Positions 48,401 through 56,997 of a stretch of 64,000 bases of DNA are shown in pieces. The stretch comes from Methylomonas sp. MK1 (GTDB lineage: Bacteria; Pseudomonadota; Gammaproteobacteria; Methylococcales; Methylomonadaceae): assembly GCF_000365425.1 (NCBI RefSeq), contig NZ_AQOV01000001.1, positions 1,860,001 through 1,924,000 of the forward strand. Reading direction: 5' to 3'. The notes below the pieces were generated by a model that saw only the letters and a list, made by a program, of their open reading frames with translations, did no database searches and had not been told where the DNA came from. Each line of letters opens with the position of its first letter. Position 1 is the stretch's first letter. The translations under genes were made by a program, and so were the position numbers.

Positions 48401-48491
48401 TATCCGCGGCAACGTCCGGTGTCGGTTGACCGGTGAGATGTTTAACGATCAGGGCTTCCAAACCTTTTTCGCTGGTATCGGTGGGCTTCAT
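45435..48491 (-). CDS. hsdR: Type I restriction enzyme R subunit
   Basis: 1018 residues, nuclease-translocase of a type I R-M system. N-terminal nuclease domain (LDLAIFINGLPVATFELKN), Walker A HSAGSGKSN, DEAD-like LLIDEAHSSQ, helicase motifs ATPKNKTLELFG and KFVTGFDEPLLHTMYVDK, and a C-terminal assembly domain. The ATG at 48491 overlaps the DUF1016 stop (ATGA). Last gene of the operon hsdM-hsdS-DUF1016-hsdR. Confidence 0.92.
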   Translation of the reverse strand: MKPTDTSEKGLEALIVKHLTGQPTPDVAADNAVQSSVGYYSLGGYQQGLPADYNRDVALDVVKLLGFLQATQPKTVETLELAQDGIKRSQFLHRIQGEIAKRGVVDVLRKGVSHGPVHVDLYKFLPTPGNVSSAENFAKNLFSITRQLRYSNDETARSLDLAIFINGLPVATFELKNSLTKQTVADAIIQYQTDRDPRELLFQMGRCIVHFAVDDSEVAFCTHLTGKTAWFLPFNQGWNSGAGNPPNPDGLKTDYLWKRVLAKESLANIIENFAQIVEEEDERGKKKRKQVFPRFHQLRTVRALLRRCGTEGVGRRYLIQHSAGSGKSNTIAWLAHQLVELKQADDANSAQFDSVIVITDRRALDTQIAKTIKGYDHVASIFGHSDSAEELRGFLRRGKKIIVTTVQKFPFILDELDDLGSRRFALLIDEAHSSQGGKTTAKMHIALSAAPGDDEDDEESVEDAVNKLIESRKMLANASYFAFTATPKNKTLELFGERYQEGEEVHFRSPPELTYTTKQAIQEGFILDVIKNYTPVDSFYRVAKTVEDDPDFDKVKALKKIRHYVESHDKAIRRKAEIMIDHFTAQVIGKRKIGGQARAMVVCNGIARAIDYHREISDYLREIKSPYKAIVAFSGEHEVGGKNLTEADMNGFPSKEIPARLKQDPYRILIVANKFVTGFDEPLLHTMYVDKPLAGVLAVQTLSRLNRAHPQKHDTFVLDFADNAEAVKAAFQEYYRATVQIGETDPNKLHDLKNDLDSHQVYAWQQVEDLVALYVKGAERDKLDPILDVCVEEYKQQLGEDAQVEFKGKAKAFVRSYGFLGAILTYGHPAWEKLAIFLNFLIPKLPAPKEEDLSKGVLDAIDMDSYRPEVKAALSMGMEDEDGSVEPAPTSAGGGGKITEIDKLSNIIKAFNDLFGNIEWKDGDKIRKVITEEIPNRVSQDKAYQNAVQHSDKQNARLEHDKALNRVILELLADHTELFKQFSDNPNFKRWLTDTVFDTTYHPGLTPPNVPPQPGIGL

Positions 48492-49558
48492 GCGTTGTCT
48501 CCCTTTTTCCGGCTCGGCAGCAACTCTTTGCGTCGGGCGATCTGTTCACGTGCGCTTTGCATCAGGGCATGGATTTTTTGCTCGAATACTGGCCGCTCTG
48601 GGAACACCGTCCAGTATTCGGCCACCATGATGTTGTCCTGATCCAGTTGCAGCAGCTCAATTTGCTCTCGGCTCTTTTCCGCGCATAGAATCAGGCCGAT
48701 AGGCGCGTTTTCGCCCTCCTGCCGTTCATAGCGGTTGAGCCAGCCCAGATACAAATCCATCTGCCCCTTGTGCCCAGCCTCAAATTTTCCGATCTTCAGC
48801 TCCACCGCCACCAAACGCTTCAAGCGTCGGTGGAAGAAAAGCAGGTCCAGGTAAAAGTCATCGCCGCCGATGATCATGCGCTTCTGACGCGCGACGAAGC
48901 TAAAGCCACCACCCAATTCCATAATGAAGCGTTCCAACTCGCGCAGGATAGCTGCCTCCAAATCAGCCTCCAGGTAGCTATCGTGCAACCCGAGCATATC
49001 CAGCAAATAAGGGTCTTTAAAGGTATCGTGCGGGATGGCGCCGGTCTCGGACAGTTGCGCATTGGCAATTTCCTTGCGCTCGAATGCCTTGCGGGCGATC
49101 AGTTGGCGCAGCTCGCGTTTACCGAGCTGGCGGGAAGCCACCTCGCGGAGATAGTACAGGCGAGCCTCGGCTGTTTTAATTGGCAGTACTTCGATGATGT
49201 GTGACCAGCTCAATTGTGTCGCCAGCGGCGACACAATTCCGAAGTCCGGAAACTGCTCGGCAAACTGCATCATCCGGCGCAAGTTGCGTACCTCGAAGCT
49301 ACGCCCGTAGTTGGCGCTCAATTGTGCCGACAGTGTCGGCACAATCTTTTGCCCGTACTCCGCACGCTGGTGGTGCAGAATTTCACTATTGACCTGCTGC
49401 CCAATGCGCCAGAACAAAAACACCGTAGCACTGTTCGCCTGACGCGACAGGGTCTGGCGGGCCTCCTCGATCAAGTCCGATACTAGGGTAAACAGGTCGT
49501 TTTGCACGGCAAGCGCGGCGTCGGCCGGTTTGGGTCCGGCGGGTTTATTCTTCGCCAT
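48488..49558 (-). CDS. DUF1016 (YhcG) PD-(D/E)XK nuclease-like protein
   Basis: 356 residues. N-terminal DUF1016 helical domain (SATVFLFWRIGQQVNSEIL, RSFEVRNLRRMMQFAEQFP, LATQLSWSHI) and a C-terminal nuclease core (GGDDFYLDLLFFHRR..VAVELKIGKF, with D and ExK). Such proteins often sit within type I R-M operons. The ATG at 49558 overlaps the hsdS end by 14 bp; the frame upstream to 49687 lies in hsdS. Two perfect palindromes of 25-27 bp lie in its coding sequence. Confidence 0.85.
   Translation of the reverse strand: MAKNKPAGPKPADAALAVQNDLFTLVSDLIEEARQTLSRQANSATVFLFWRIGQQVNSEILHHQRAEYGQKIVPTLSAQLSANYGRSFEVRNLRRMMQFAEQFPDFGIVSPLATQLSWSHIIEVLPIKTAEARLYYLREVASRQLGKRELRQLIARKAFERKEIANAQLSETGAIPHDTFKDPYLLDMLGLHDSYLEADLEAAILRELERFIMELGGGFSFVARQKRMIIGGDDFYLDLLFFHRRLKRLVAVELKIGKFEAGHKGQMDLYLGWLNRYERQEGENAPIGLILCAEKSREQIELLQLDQDNIMVAEYWTVFPERPVFEQKIHALMQSAREQIARRKELLPSRKKGDNA
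49212..49238. repeat. 27-bp palindrome inside DUF1016 gene
   Basis: AATTGTGTCGCC - AGC - GGCGACACAATT, two perfect 12-bp arms. It encodes part of the LATQLSW motif. Confidence 0.8.
49321..49345. repeat. 25-bp palindrome inside DUF1016 gene
   Basis: ATTGTGCCGACA - G - TGTCGGCACAAT, two perfect 12-bp arms. It shares the ATTGTG...CACAAT ends with the palindrome at 49212, 109 bp away, and encodes a TLSAQLS stretch. Confidence 0.8.
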
Positions 49559-50873
49559 CCTCGTCCTCCCCATTGGGTTCGATGTCTTCGTCGCCGCCCA
49601 GTGCCGCCAGGTCTTCCTCGGCCACCACGTCGTCCGGGCCGGGCAGCCAGTCGCGCACGTCGATTTGGCCGGTGACGACGTCGGCAATCAAGCGGTCGCG
49701 GTACTCGCGGATGAGGGCGATTTCCTTCTCGATCTCACGACGTACCGATTGCTCTTCGTTGAAGAAATCGGTGACTTCGCGTTGCAGATGCAGGGGCGGA
49801 ACCGGAATCTTCTCTTTCAACAATGAGCGAGGGTTTAGCGGACGATTGCGTCCCGCTGCGCCTCGTGAATGGTGGTTCAGGAGCAGGTCGCCTGCCTTGC
49901 TCAAGAAGAATGTATAGAGATACTCCGGCGTGACAGAATCAAGCATGCACTTGGCAATTGGGTAGCGATGGGAGGCGATACAGCCATCATCTTCAGCATT
50001 GGCAACGGCAACAGCACCTTCCCAAGCGAACTGCCCGCTAAAAATCAGATCACCTTTTTCGATTCGTAAGAAAGTAGAATCCCCAAGATGCTTTCCTTCA
50101 GTTAACGGCTTGTGGAAAATGCCTCGACCACGGTTAAACATACCAATCGGCGTATATGTCTTCTCAGGATTTCTGGTAATTGGCTTCGTCAGAAGCGTGA
50201 CGACTCGATCAAATCGAAGATATTGGGTTTCTGCAGATGAAATCGCCTGTTCTGCGAGCCCCCCCCGTTGCTCCGCCATCAGAACGATAAGATCGCGCTT
50301 AGCCTTGATGAAGCGGGCGATATGGGCATTTTGCACCCGCAGATAGGCGACGATTTGATCCTGCTCGGCACGTGGCGGCATCGGAATACTGAGTGACGCA
50401 AAGCGATCAGAATAAAGCCGCAAGAAACCAGAGGTTCCCGTCCCAAGCCCTTTCGACTCAGACCGGAATAAACCTCGCATTGGTGCCGATCGAAACAAGT
50501 GCCCCAGAAATTCTGGATTGTCATCTCGAATTAACCTGAACACCGCGTAGTCCGGACTAACAAGACCAAATAACGAACTACGAAAGAACATCGCATTCCC
50601 CGCTTGCATTCGGTTCAAAACCAGTTCGTTAGGATACGTTAGCTTGTAGCCGATCAGATGTTCCGCACCGATAAGCTTGTTAGAGACATCGTTGTGAGGA
50701 ACCAGTCCTCGATGCTGGCGCATTGACAATAATTGCTCTTCACCGGTTGTCGAACGGTCATCTATTTCTCGGAGGAAATGTTTGGCACGTAACAACTGCC
50801 AATGCGCCGGCACACACGGCACCCATCTGGACGAAGTATCCTTATAGTCCGTGTAGGCTGATAGTTTATCCAT
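49545..50873 (-). CDS. hsdS: Type I restriction enzyme S subunit
   Basis: 442 residues, specificity subunit with two target recognition domains. Conserved pieces are seen twice: RAEQDQIVAYLR and LQREVTDFFNEE, each after a TRD, and GTSGFLRLYSDRF in the first. ATG at 50873 overlaps the hsdM stop (TGATG). The target sequence is not predictable. Confidence 0.9.
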   Translation of the reverse strand: MDKLSAYTDYKDTSSRWVPCVPAHWQLLRAKHFLREIDDRSTTGEEQLLSMRQHRGLVPHNDVSNKLIGAEHLIGYKLTYPNELVLNRMQAGNAMFFRSSLFGLVSPDYAVFRLIRDDNPEFLGHLFRSAPMRGLFRSESKGLGTGTSGFLRLYSDRFASLSIPMPPRAEQDQIVAYLRVQNAHIARFIKAKRDLIVLMAEQRGGLAEQAISSAETQYLRFDRVVTLLTKPITRNPEKTYTPIGMFNRGRGIFHKPLTEGKHLGDSTFLRIEKGDLIFSGQFAWEGAVAVANAEDDGCIASHRYPIAKCMLDSVTPEYLYTFFLSKAGDLLLNHHSRGAAGRNRPLNPRSLLKEKIPVPPLHLQREVTDFFNEEQSVRREIEKEIALIREYRDRLIADVVTGQIDVRDWLPGPDDVVAEEDLAALGGDEDIEPNGEDEDGEE

Positions 50874-53236
50874 CAACCGACTCCCACGATTTTATGCAGC
50901 AAGCCTTCGGTTTGCTGTTCCAAGGCCAGAATATCGGCGCGGATTTGCTCCAGCGTTCGCAGCGGCGCGGGCCGGTAGAAGTAACGGGCAAAAGAGATTT
51001 CATAGCCAATTTTGGTGGCGTCCATCGCAATCCAGGCGTCAGGGGCATGCGGCAATACTTCGCGCGCAAAAAAAGCTTCGATGCCGCCGGGCTCGTTCAG
51101 CGGCACTTGTTCAATGTCGCGCAAATCGCTGTCGGCTTCGTATTCCAGCATGTAGCGGTCTTTGCCGTCCTGCTCCAGATAAGCGCCGTCGTAGCCGGGT
51201 TCGAAGAAGTCATTGGCTTTGAGTTTTGTGCGTTTGGCGATCACCGGCGGCGAGGTTTCGTCTCGCCAGCTGACGGCTTTGTAAATGATCTTTTTATCAG
51301 AAGCGCTGGGTTTCTTGTCTAGCTGTTTCATGGCCGCATCGAAACGAGTGCGGAACTGGTTATGATCGTCGAACAGTCCTTCGCCAAGTTCCTGTTGTGC
51401 CAACCGGGCCAGTTCGACCAGGGCTTTGTCGCGTAGCCAGGTGGCGGGGTCGAGCAATTTCTTGCGCTTTTGAGACGATACGTTCCTGTACCGTCCCCCT
51501 TCGGGGTCGCCATCCGCCTCTTCGTCGCTATCGTCGCCTTTCAGCCAAGCTTCGATCTCGGGCCGTAGTTTGGCGAATTGATCGTACAGCGCTTCACCCC
51601 AGCGGCTGTATATTTCGCTACGCAAGGCTTCGTCGCCGGAGGCAAAGCGCAGGGTTTCGATAGCGCTACGTTTGAGCTGGCTCTTCAGGCGTAACGGCCG
51701 CTCGACGGTGATTTTCCAATAGCCGAAATCGGCGTTGTCGAACCACTTGGATTCCGGCGTTGTTTTTGCCGCATCGTCATCCGCCGGTGGCGATTGCAGG
51801 TAATGCTCCAGAATCCGCGCAATGTCAGGTTCGCTTAGCTCGCAGTTTTTCTTGCCCATGTTACGGCGCAAGGGCTGGAACCATTGGCTGGCATCGATCA
51901 ATTGCACTCTGCCTTTACGGTGTTCGGTCTTGCGGTTGGTCAGCACCCAGATGTAGGTGGCGATGCCGGTGTTGTAAAAAATATTCAGCGGCAAGGCGAT
52001 GATGGCTTCCAACCAGTCGTTTTCGATGGCCCAGCGGCGGATGTTGCTTTCGCCCTGGCCGGCGTCGCCGGTGAATAGCGCCGAACCGTTATGAACCAGG
52101 GCAATACGGCTACCCAACGGGGTGTTGTACTTCATCTTCTGCAGCTTGTTGACCAGGAACATCAGCTGGCCGTCACTGGATCGGGTGATGAGTTTATATT
52201 CCGGGTCGCCATCGTGAGTGACCATAAAGCGCGGGTCGCTAAAACCGGCTTTGCCGCCCATCCTTTCCAGGTCGGTTTTCCAGCTTTTGCCGTACGGAGG
52301 ATTGGACAACATAAAATCGAACTCGCGCGCCGGAAACTGGTCGGCCGACAAGGTGGATTTATCGGCGCCGCCGACGATGTTCTCGGCTTCTTCGCCTTCG
52401 CCCTTTAGCAGCAAATCGGCTTTGCAGATGGCGTAGGTTTCCGGGTTGATCTCCTGGCCGAATAAATGAATCGAGACTTCCTTGTCGTGACTGGCAGCCA
52501 GTTCCAGCAGCGTTTCTTCGGCCACGGTCAGCATGCCGCCGGTACCACAAGCGCCGTCATACAAAGTATAGGTGCCGGACTCGATACGGTCGGCGATCGG
52601 CACGAACAACAATTTGGCCATCAGTTTGACCACGTCGCGCGGCGTCCAGTGTTCGCCGGCTTCTTCGTTATTGTCTTCGTTAAAGCGGCGAATCAATTCC
52701 TCGAAGGCGGTGCCCATGCCGTGGTTGTCCAGCCCCGGCAGTTTGATGCGGCCATCGCCATCCCGTACCGGTTGCGGCGACAGATTGACGTCGGGATTGA
52801 GAAAGTCTTCAATCAGGTAACCCAAGACATTGGCATCGACCAGGGTCTGAATCTGGTCGCGGAATTTGAACTTGGCCAGGATTTCCTGGACGTTGTGCGA
52901 AAAGCCGTCGAGATAATCGGTGAAGTTATCGCGCAATCTTTGGCCTTGGCCGCTGGCCGCCAGACGCGACAGGGTAAATTCAGAAGTGTTGTAAAACGCC
53001 TGGCCGGCGGCCATGCGTAGCGCGCCTTCCTGGTCAACAACGCTATGTTGATCGAGGAATTTTTTGCGTTCCAATACGGCATCTTTGCTGGATTCCAGCA
53101 CCGCATCGAGGCGGCGCAGCACGGTGAACGGCAGAATTACATCGCGGTATTTGCCCCTTACATACACATCGCGCAGACGGTCATCGGCGATGTTCCAGAT
53201 GAAGTCTGCAATCCATTTGAGTTGGCTTTGGTCCAT
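50873..53236 (-). CDS. hsdM: Type I DNA methyltransferase M subunit
   Basis: 787 residues, N6-adenine methyltransferase. N-terminal HsdM_N helical domain (IADFIWNIADDRLRDVYVRG), SAM motif region YDGACGTGGML, catalytic NPPYGKSW. The length includes a C-terminal region of about 250 residues beyond the core, found in part of the family. First gene of the R-M operon; the AAA/DUF4143 gene lies 25 bp upstream on the same strand. Confidence 0.92.
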   Translation of the reverse strand: MDQSQLKWIADFIWNIADDRLRDVYVRGKYRDVILPFTVLRRLDAVLESSKDAVLERKKFLDQHSVVDQEGALRMAAGQAFYNTSEFTLSRLAASGQGQRLRDNFTDYLDGFSHNVQEILAKFKFRDQIQTLVDANVLGYLIEDFLNPDVNLSPQPVRDGDGRIKLPGLDNHGMGTAFEELIRRFNEDNNEEAGEHWTPRDVVKLMAKLLFVPIADRIESGTYTLYDGACGTGGMLTVAEETLLELAASHDKEVSIHLFGQEINPETYAICKADLLLKGEGEEAENIVGGADKSTLSADQFPAREFDFMLSNPPYGKSWKTDLERMGGKAGFSDPRFMVTHDGDPEYKLITRSSDGQLMFLVNKLQKMKYNTPLGSRIALVHNGSALFTGDAGQGESNIRRWAIENDWLEAIIALPLNIFYNTGIATYIWVLTNRKTEHRKGRVQLIDASQWFQPLRRNMGKKNCELSEPDIARILEHYLQSPPADDDAAKTTPESKWFDNADFGYWKITVERPLRLKSQLKRSAIETLRFASGDEALRSEIYSRWGEALYDQFAKLRPEIEAWLKGDDSDEEADGDPEGGRYRNVSSQKRKKLLDPATWLRDKALVELARLAQQELGEGLFDDHNQFRTRFDAAMKQLDKKPSASDKKIIYKAVSWRDETSPPVIAKRTKLKANDFFEPGYDGAYLEQDGKDRYMLEYEADSDLRDIEQVPLNEPGGIEAFFAREVLPHAPDAWIAMDATKIGYEISFARYFYRPAPLRTLEQIRADILALEQQTEGLLHKIVGVG

Positions 53237-53261
53237 GGTTTCCTATCGCCGGTTTTCCGGC

Positions 53262-54716
53262 TTAATCGTTAAATTCGGGTTGATTCAATTCCGATGCGCC
53301 CATCCAGTAACACAATAATGGTGCCGGCAGACGCATGATTTGGCTGGCAGTCTCGCCGGTTTGTGGCAGACCGGTCATCAAGCCGAAGTCATCGAGTGAC
53401 TTGGTGACAACATAGCCGCGGGCGATTTTCTTTTGCTCGCACAGTTCGATCAAACCTTTCAATTCCCGTGCGCCGGTATGCTGGGCTCGGTACTTCACTT
53501 CGAAGGGAATCAACTGTCCGCCGATTTCCGCTACCAAATCGACCTCACGGTCTTTTTTCCCGTGCCAGTAGGTAAAACGCACATTCTGGGAATAATAGCG
53601 CGCAAATAGGTGTTTAAACACCGCCGTTTCGGTCGCCACGCCCAAGGCGGCGGGATCGTCGATGATACTTTTGCCCTTGAGTAAAACAGCGGGCGCGATG
53701 GCGGCATCGGCCAAATAGATTTTAAAGCGACCCTTGAGTACGTCTTTGCCGTAACCGAACGGCGGCAGGCGATAAATCAGGTGGCATGCTTCCAACAGCT
53801 CGATGAAATGCTGAGCCGTGGGGCGCTTGACTTCCAGGTTGCTGGATAAGTCGGTGATATTCAGCAAACCGCCGTCGTGCATGCACAGGTACAGAAAGGT
53901 ATGTTCAAGATCCAGAATGCGACGCACACCAAACAGTGCGGTCATATCGCGCTTGAGGGCCTTGTCTATGATGTCTTCACGAAGCAGGCGCTGGGCCTGG
54001 GTGATGCTTTCCACTTGGGCGGTTTGCGGGAAGCCGCCGCGAATCAGATACTCGTGAAAATGGCCGACATAAGGCACGGCGATTTCCTGCGCCCGGTAAA
54101 ATTGCGGGGGCGTCCAGTCGAACAGCTCGGTCAGGCTTTTTAAGGGTGGCAACGCCGGCAGTTGCAGCTGTTTGATTTGCAGGTATTCGTAGAACGACAG
54201 CGTGGTCAGCCGAATGGTATGCCAACGTCCAACACCAGATTCCTGGTCGGCTTCCACCAAAGGCATGGCCGAACCGGTAAAAACGATGCGGCGCTGCTTG
54301 TTGAAATCGATCTGGTGTTTGACCCAGGTACCCCAATCACGAATAAACTGGGCTTCGTCGAGAAACAGGTATTCTGGGCCATCGACGCGCGGCTCGCGCT
54401 CGCGCCAGGCTTCCAACACAGCTTCGATGCCGGCCAACTTGAGCACCGGATGGTCAAAAGTGGCGTAAAGAATGTTGGCTGCTGGGACGGTCTGCTTTAA
54501 TAGCGCGTCGATTTGTTGTTGCAACAGTGTGGTCTTGCCGACCTGGCGTGCGCCGGACAGCAAAATGGCGCGATGGACCGGTGGATGATTAATCCAGCGA
54601 TTTAACTCGCGCGAAGCAGCCCGCTGCCAATCCGGTAAGTCCGCAATTGGCTCACCTCGCCACCAGGGATTGAATTGGGCCAATACGGCAATTAGTTCTT
54701 CTTTTGAGACTCTCAT
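53262..54716 (-). CDS. AAA ATPase with DUF4143 domain
   Basis: 484 residues. Walker A GARQVGKTTLL at about residues 54-64, Walker B EYLFLDEAQFI, then a winged helix and C-terminal DUF4143 nuclease-like domain (KDREVDLVAEIGGQLIPFEVKYR, with an ExK-type pattern). Known in many genomes, role uncertain. In this place, upstream of hsdM, it may be part of the defence cluster. Confidence 0.8.
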   Translation of the reverse strand: MRVSKEELIAVLAQFNPWWRGEPIADLPDWQRAASRELNRWINHPPVHRAILLSGARQVGKTTLLQQQIDALLKQTVPAANILYATFDHPVLKLAGIEAVLEAWREREPRVDGPEYLFLDEAQFIRDWGTWVKHQIDFNKQRRIVFTGSAMPLVEADQESGVGRWHTIRLTTLSFYEYLQIKQLQLPALPPLKSLTELFDWTPPQFYRAQEIAVPYVGHFHEYLIRGGFPQTAQVESITQAQRLLREDIIDKALKRDMTALFGVRRILDLEHTFLYLCMHDGGLLNITDLSSNLEVKRPTAQHFIELLEACHLIYRLPPFGYGKDVLKGRFKIYLADAAIAPAVLLKGKSIIDDPAALGVATETAVFKHLFARYYSQNVRFTYWHGKKDREVDLVAEIGGQLIPFEVKYRAQHTGARELKGLIELCEQKKIARGYVVTKSLDDFGLMTGLPQTGETASQIMRLPAPLLCYWMGASELNQPEFND

Positions 54717-54942
54717 CAGTCAATATTAGCATTAGAATGATTTTATTGTCATGTATAGATAACAATAAATACAGCTTTATGCTGCTACTGCCGAATTTTT
54801 ATAGATTCGTGCATTCTTCCGCCAGGATGCATGTCGTCAACTTTCAACAACACAGGTTCAATCCCACTCATACAAGCTTGTCAACTGCAAAGCAAACCTT
54901 AATTGTCTGGTCAAAAAACGACATCAAGACACTTTTGTAAAC

Positions 54943-56052
54943 CTAATTCAAACTCCGATGATATTGCAGACTAACAATATTATTATGAATAGACTCATCA
55001 GCTTTAACGCCAACCAACTTATCGATAAGTTCAGGTTTTACAAACATCAAATCGGCAATCATTTTTCTGGACATACCGCATTGCTCGGCCAAAACTTTCA
55101 TGCTGTCGAAAATAACTTCAGGCTTTTCCTGAACCATATCACGATCTTCATGCTCCTGAAGCGCTTCCCCGTGCCGACGTAATGTAATAACACCAGACCG
55201 ATATTGCTCTTCCGAAAACACTCCAAGCTGCCGACCACGATACAGAATTGCCGCTTTTGAGACCCCCCAACGCATTTTGATGTCGGACAGTGCTTGCCAA
55301 TTAAGCCGAGTGCCGCGTAACGCTTTTTGGCACTCCTTAATAAAATACGCGCGAGGCATTAAAAACGCGCTCGCAAATCGGTTGGCTTGGGATTCTGTTG
55401 CTCTATCCCCCGTTTGGACGCCAACGTGAATGGTCAAATGTCCAATTTCGTGCGCGATTCCAAATCGGGTACGGCAAGCCGATTTCCCTTCAGCATTTAA
55501 CGTAATAACCGGCCGCCGAGTGGCAAACGAAATGGCGTCGATCTCGTCCGCTAACCCATCCGTTTTAACCAATACCGCACCAGCATTCTCAGCAACGCGG
55601 CTCATGTTGGCAATTGGTCCTAAGCCTAGCCCCCAATGAGACCGGCTTATTTCAGCAACGCGTTCAATCTCTTCGGGCGTTGATACCTCTTCATGCAGAA
55701 AATCGTAATTCGGAAATTCTAGATTCTGGTCAAGAACGGACACCAATCTCTTAAACAACTCGCCCTGAGCACGGGCGACCTGTTTAAGCGCAACTTTCGT
55801 GGTCAGCTGTTTACGGAAATGGCATTGCTCGTCCGAAATCGGCATCGGATCAACTTCCCTAAAAAATCGGGGTAGCACGTCCAAAGCTTCAGCTAAAGCT
55901 GTTTCCAGGTTTTCATGCGGAGGCTCTAAGCCTGATTCCAACCGGCTAAGATATTGTTTTGACTTATTGACTCTATCAGCCAAATCCTGCAAAGAAAGCC
56001 CGTGAAACAATCGAGCAAGCCGAAGGTTTTGCCCAAGGAAATCAGCGGTCAT
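54943..56052 (-). CDS. XRE-HTH and ImmA/IrrE metallopeptidase protein
   Basis: 369 residues. N-terminal XRE helix-turn-helix (LSLQDLADRVNKSKQYLSRLE), then an IrrE/ImmA zinc peptidase with AHEIGHLTIH (His201, Glu202, His205) and an Ala/Phe-rich FLMPRAYF segment. The C-terminal 90 residues have no known family. Overlaps its upstream partner (ATGA). Such fusions regulate mobile elements or act in toxin-antitoxin type defence (RosmerTA-like, to be tested). Confidence 0.8.
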   Translation of the reverse strand: MTADFLGQNLRLARLFHGLSLQDLADRVNKSKQYLSRLESGLEPPHENLETALAEALDVLPRFFREVDPMPISDEQCHFRKQLTTKVALKQVARAQGELFKRLVSVLDQNLEFPNYDFLHEEVSTPEEIERVAEISRSHWGLGLGPIANMSRVAENAGAVLVKTDGLADEIDAISFATRRPVITLNAEGKSACRTRFGIAHEIGHLTIHVGVQTGDRATESQANRFASAFLMPRAYFIKECQKALRGTRLNWQALSDIKMRWGVSKAAILYRGRQLGVFSEEQYRSGVITLRRHGEALQEHEDRDMVQEKPEVIFDSMKVLAEQCGMSRKMIADLMFVKPELIDKLVGVKADESIHNNIVSLQYHRSLN

Positions 56053-56648
56053 AGCCGATTGGCCTCGTCTGCGGATTCTGCGACTGATTTTTTCGGTTTG
56101 ACGGCAGGTTTGCCTATCTCAACAGCTTCAGGAACAGCAACCGTATTAACGCTATGGAAAGTTCTGATCACGCCAGACTCCCATTGACATCTCACAACAT
56201 CAGTCGCATCGAATCCGAGAAAAACAACTGAAGGCTCAGCATCATCATTGATGCCTTGATCAATGATGAAACAGTAACGGCACGGTTCCTCGTCGCTATC
56301 AACATCATCAAAAAATGACATTTGATAACGATTGGCCATTAAAACGGCTTTTTTCTTTGGGCTGTTCGGATCGTCACTACTGAATCGACAAGGCACGCTT
56401 CCAATTGTGAAGACCAAATCATTGGCGCTATTAATGATCTGTAACCAAGGATAGGTTTTCGCCAACGCCAACCGCTTAATCCGGTTTTTTTGCCTTCCGA
56501 ATGCAGTACAGCCGCGGGTATAGTTATCATCTGTTTCAGAAGAAAGATCGTCGAGCGTTTTGTAGTGTTCATCTAGTAACAACTCTGCGACGATGGATAA
56601 ACGTTCGTGAGTCAAATCCGAGTGGTAATGTATAGGTTGAGGAAGCAT
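56049..56648 (-). CDS. Partner of the ImmA/IrrE gene, unknown
   Basis: 199 residues. No family recognised. Contains a compact core (YHYHS-like start, FGRQKNRIKRLALAKTYPWL, FTIGSVPCRFSS) and an acidic middle; the last 40 residues are Lys/Glu/Ala-rich. The gene overlaps the XRE-ImmA gene by the ATGA arrangement, so it is very likely its functional partner. Confidence 0.6.
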   Translation of the reverse strand: MLPQPIHYHSDLTHERLSIVAELLLDEHYKTLDDLSSETDDNYTRGCTAFGRQKNRIKRLALAKTYPWLQIINSANDLVFTIGSVPCRFSSDDPNSPKKKAVLMANRYQMSFFDDVDSDEEPCRYCFIIDQGINDDAEPSVVFLGFDATDVVRCQWESGVIRTFHSVNTVAVPEAVEIGKPAVKPKKSVAESADEANRL

Positions 56649-56796
56649 TCGCTCTCCAAATTGTGCAAGAATTGAAAATCGTCAACCTAATAATTGTGCA
56701 TTTCTACTATTTTGTCAACTAAACAATTCGGATTCATTTGAATCCTCAGCCGAACTTTCGGTTAGCTTCTTCTCAACGGGATCGTCGGTTTGTTTC

Positions 56797-56997
56797 CTAG
56801 CGTGGGTCATAGCTAATGGTAACCAAGTTCCCTCTGACCTTTAGCGCAGCCGCATGCATTCGATAAGCCTCGTCATCATCGACCGCATGACTGCGAAAAT
56901 CAGCAAATCCAGTTCGCTTTAGAAATTGCGCCAAATCCCACGTCTCCTGTTCGGATAACGAAACGCTCAAGCATATTTCATTCGGATTGGCGGTCAT
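56797..56997 (-). CDS. Small DUF7706-like protein
   Basis: 66 residues with LSEQETWDLAQFLKRTGFADF and HAVDDDEAYRMHAA, typical of small proteins linked to conjugative elements (DUF7706-like). Starts within the stop of the upstream DUF1845-like gene (ATGA overlap). Function unknown. Confidence 0.6.
   Translation of the reverse strand: MTANPNEICLSVSLSEQETWDLAQFLKRTGFADFRSHAVDDDEAYRMHAAALKVRGNLVTISYDPR

Noticed and set aside
54717..54942. 226-bp gap between the DUF4143 and ImmA genes
   Set aside because: No gene, repeat or strong hairpin was seen.
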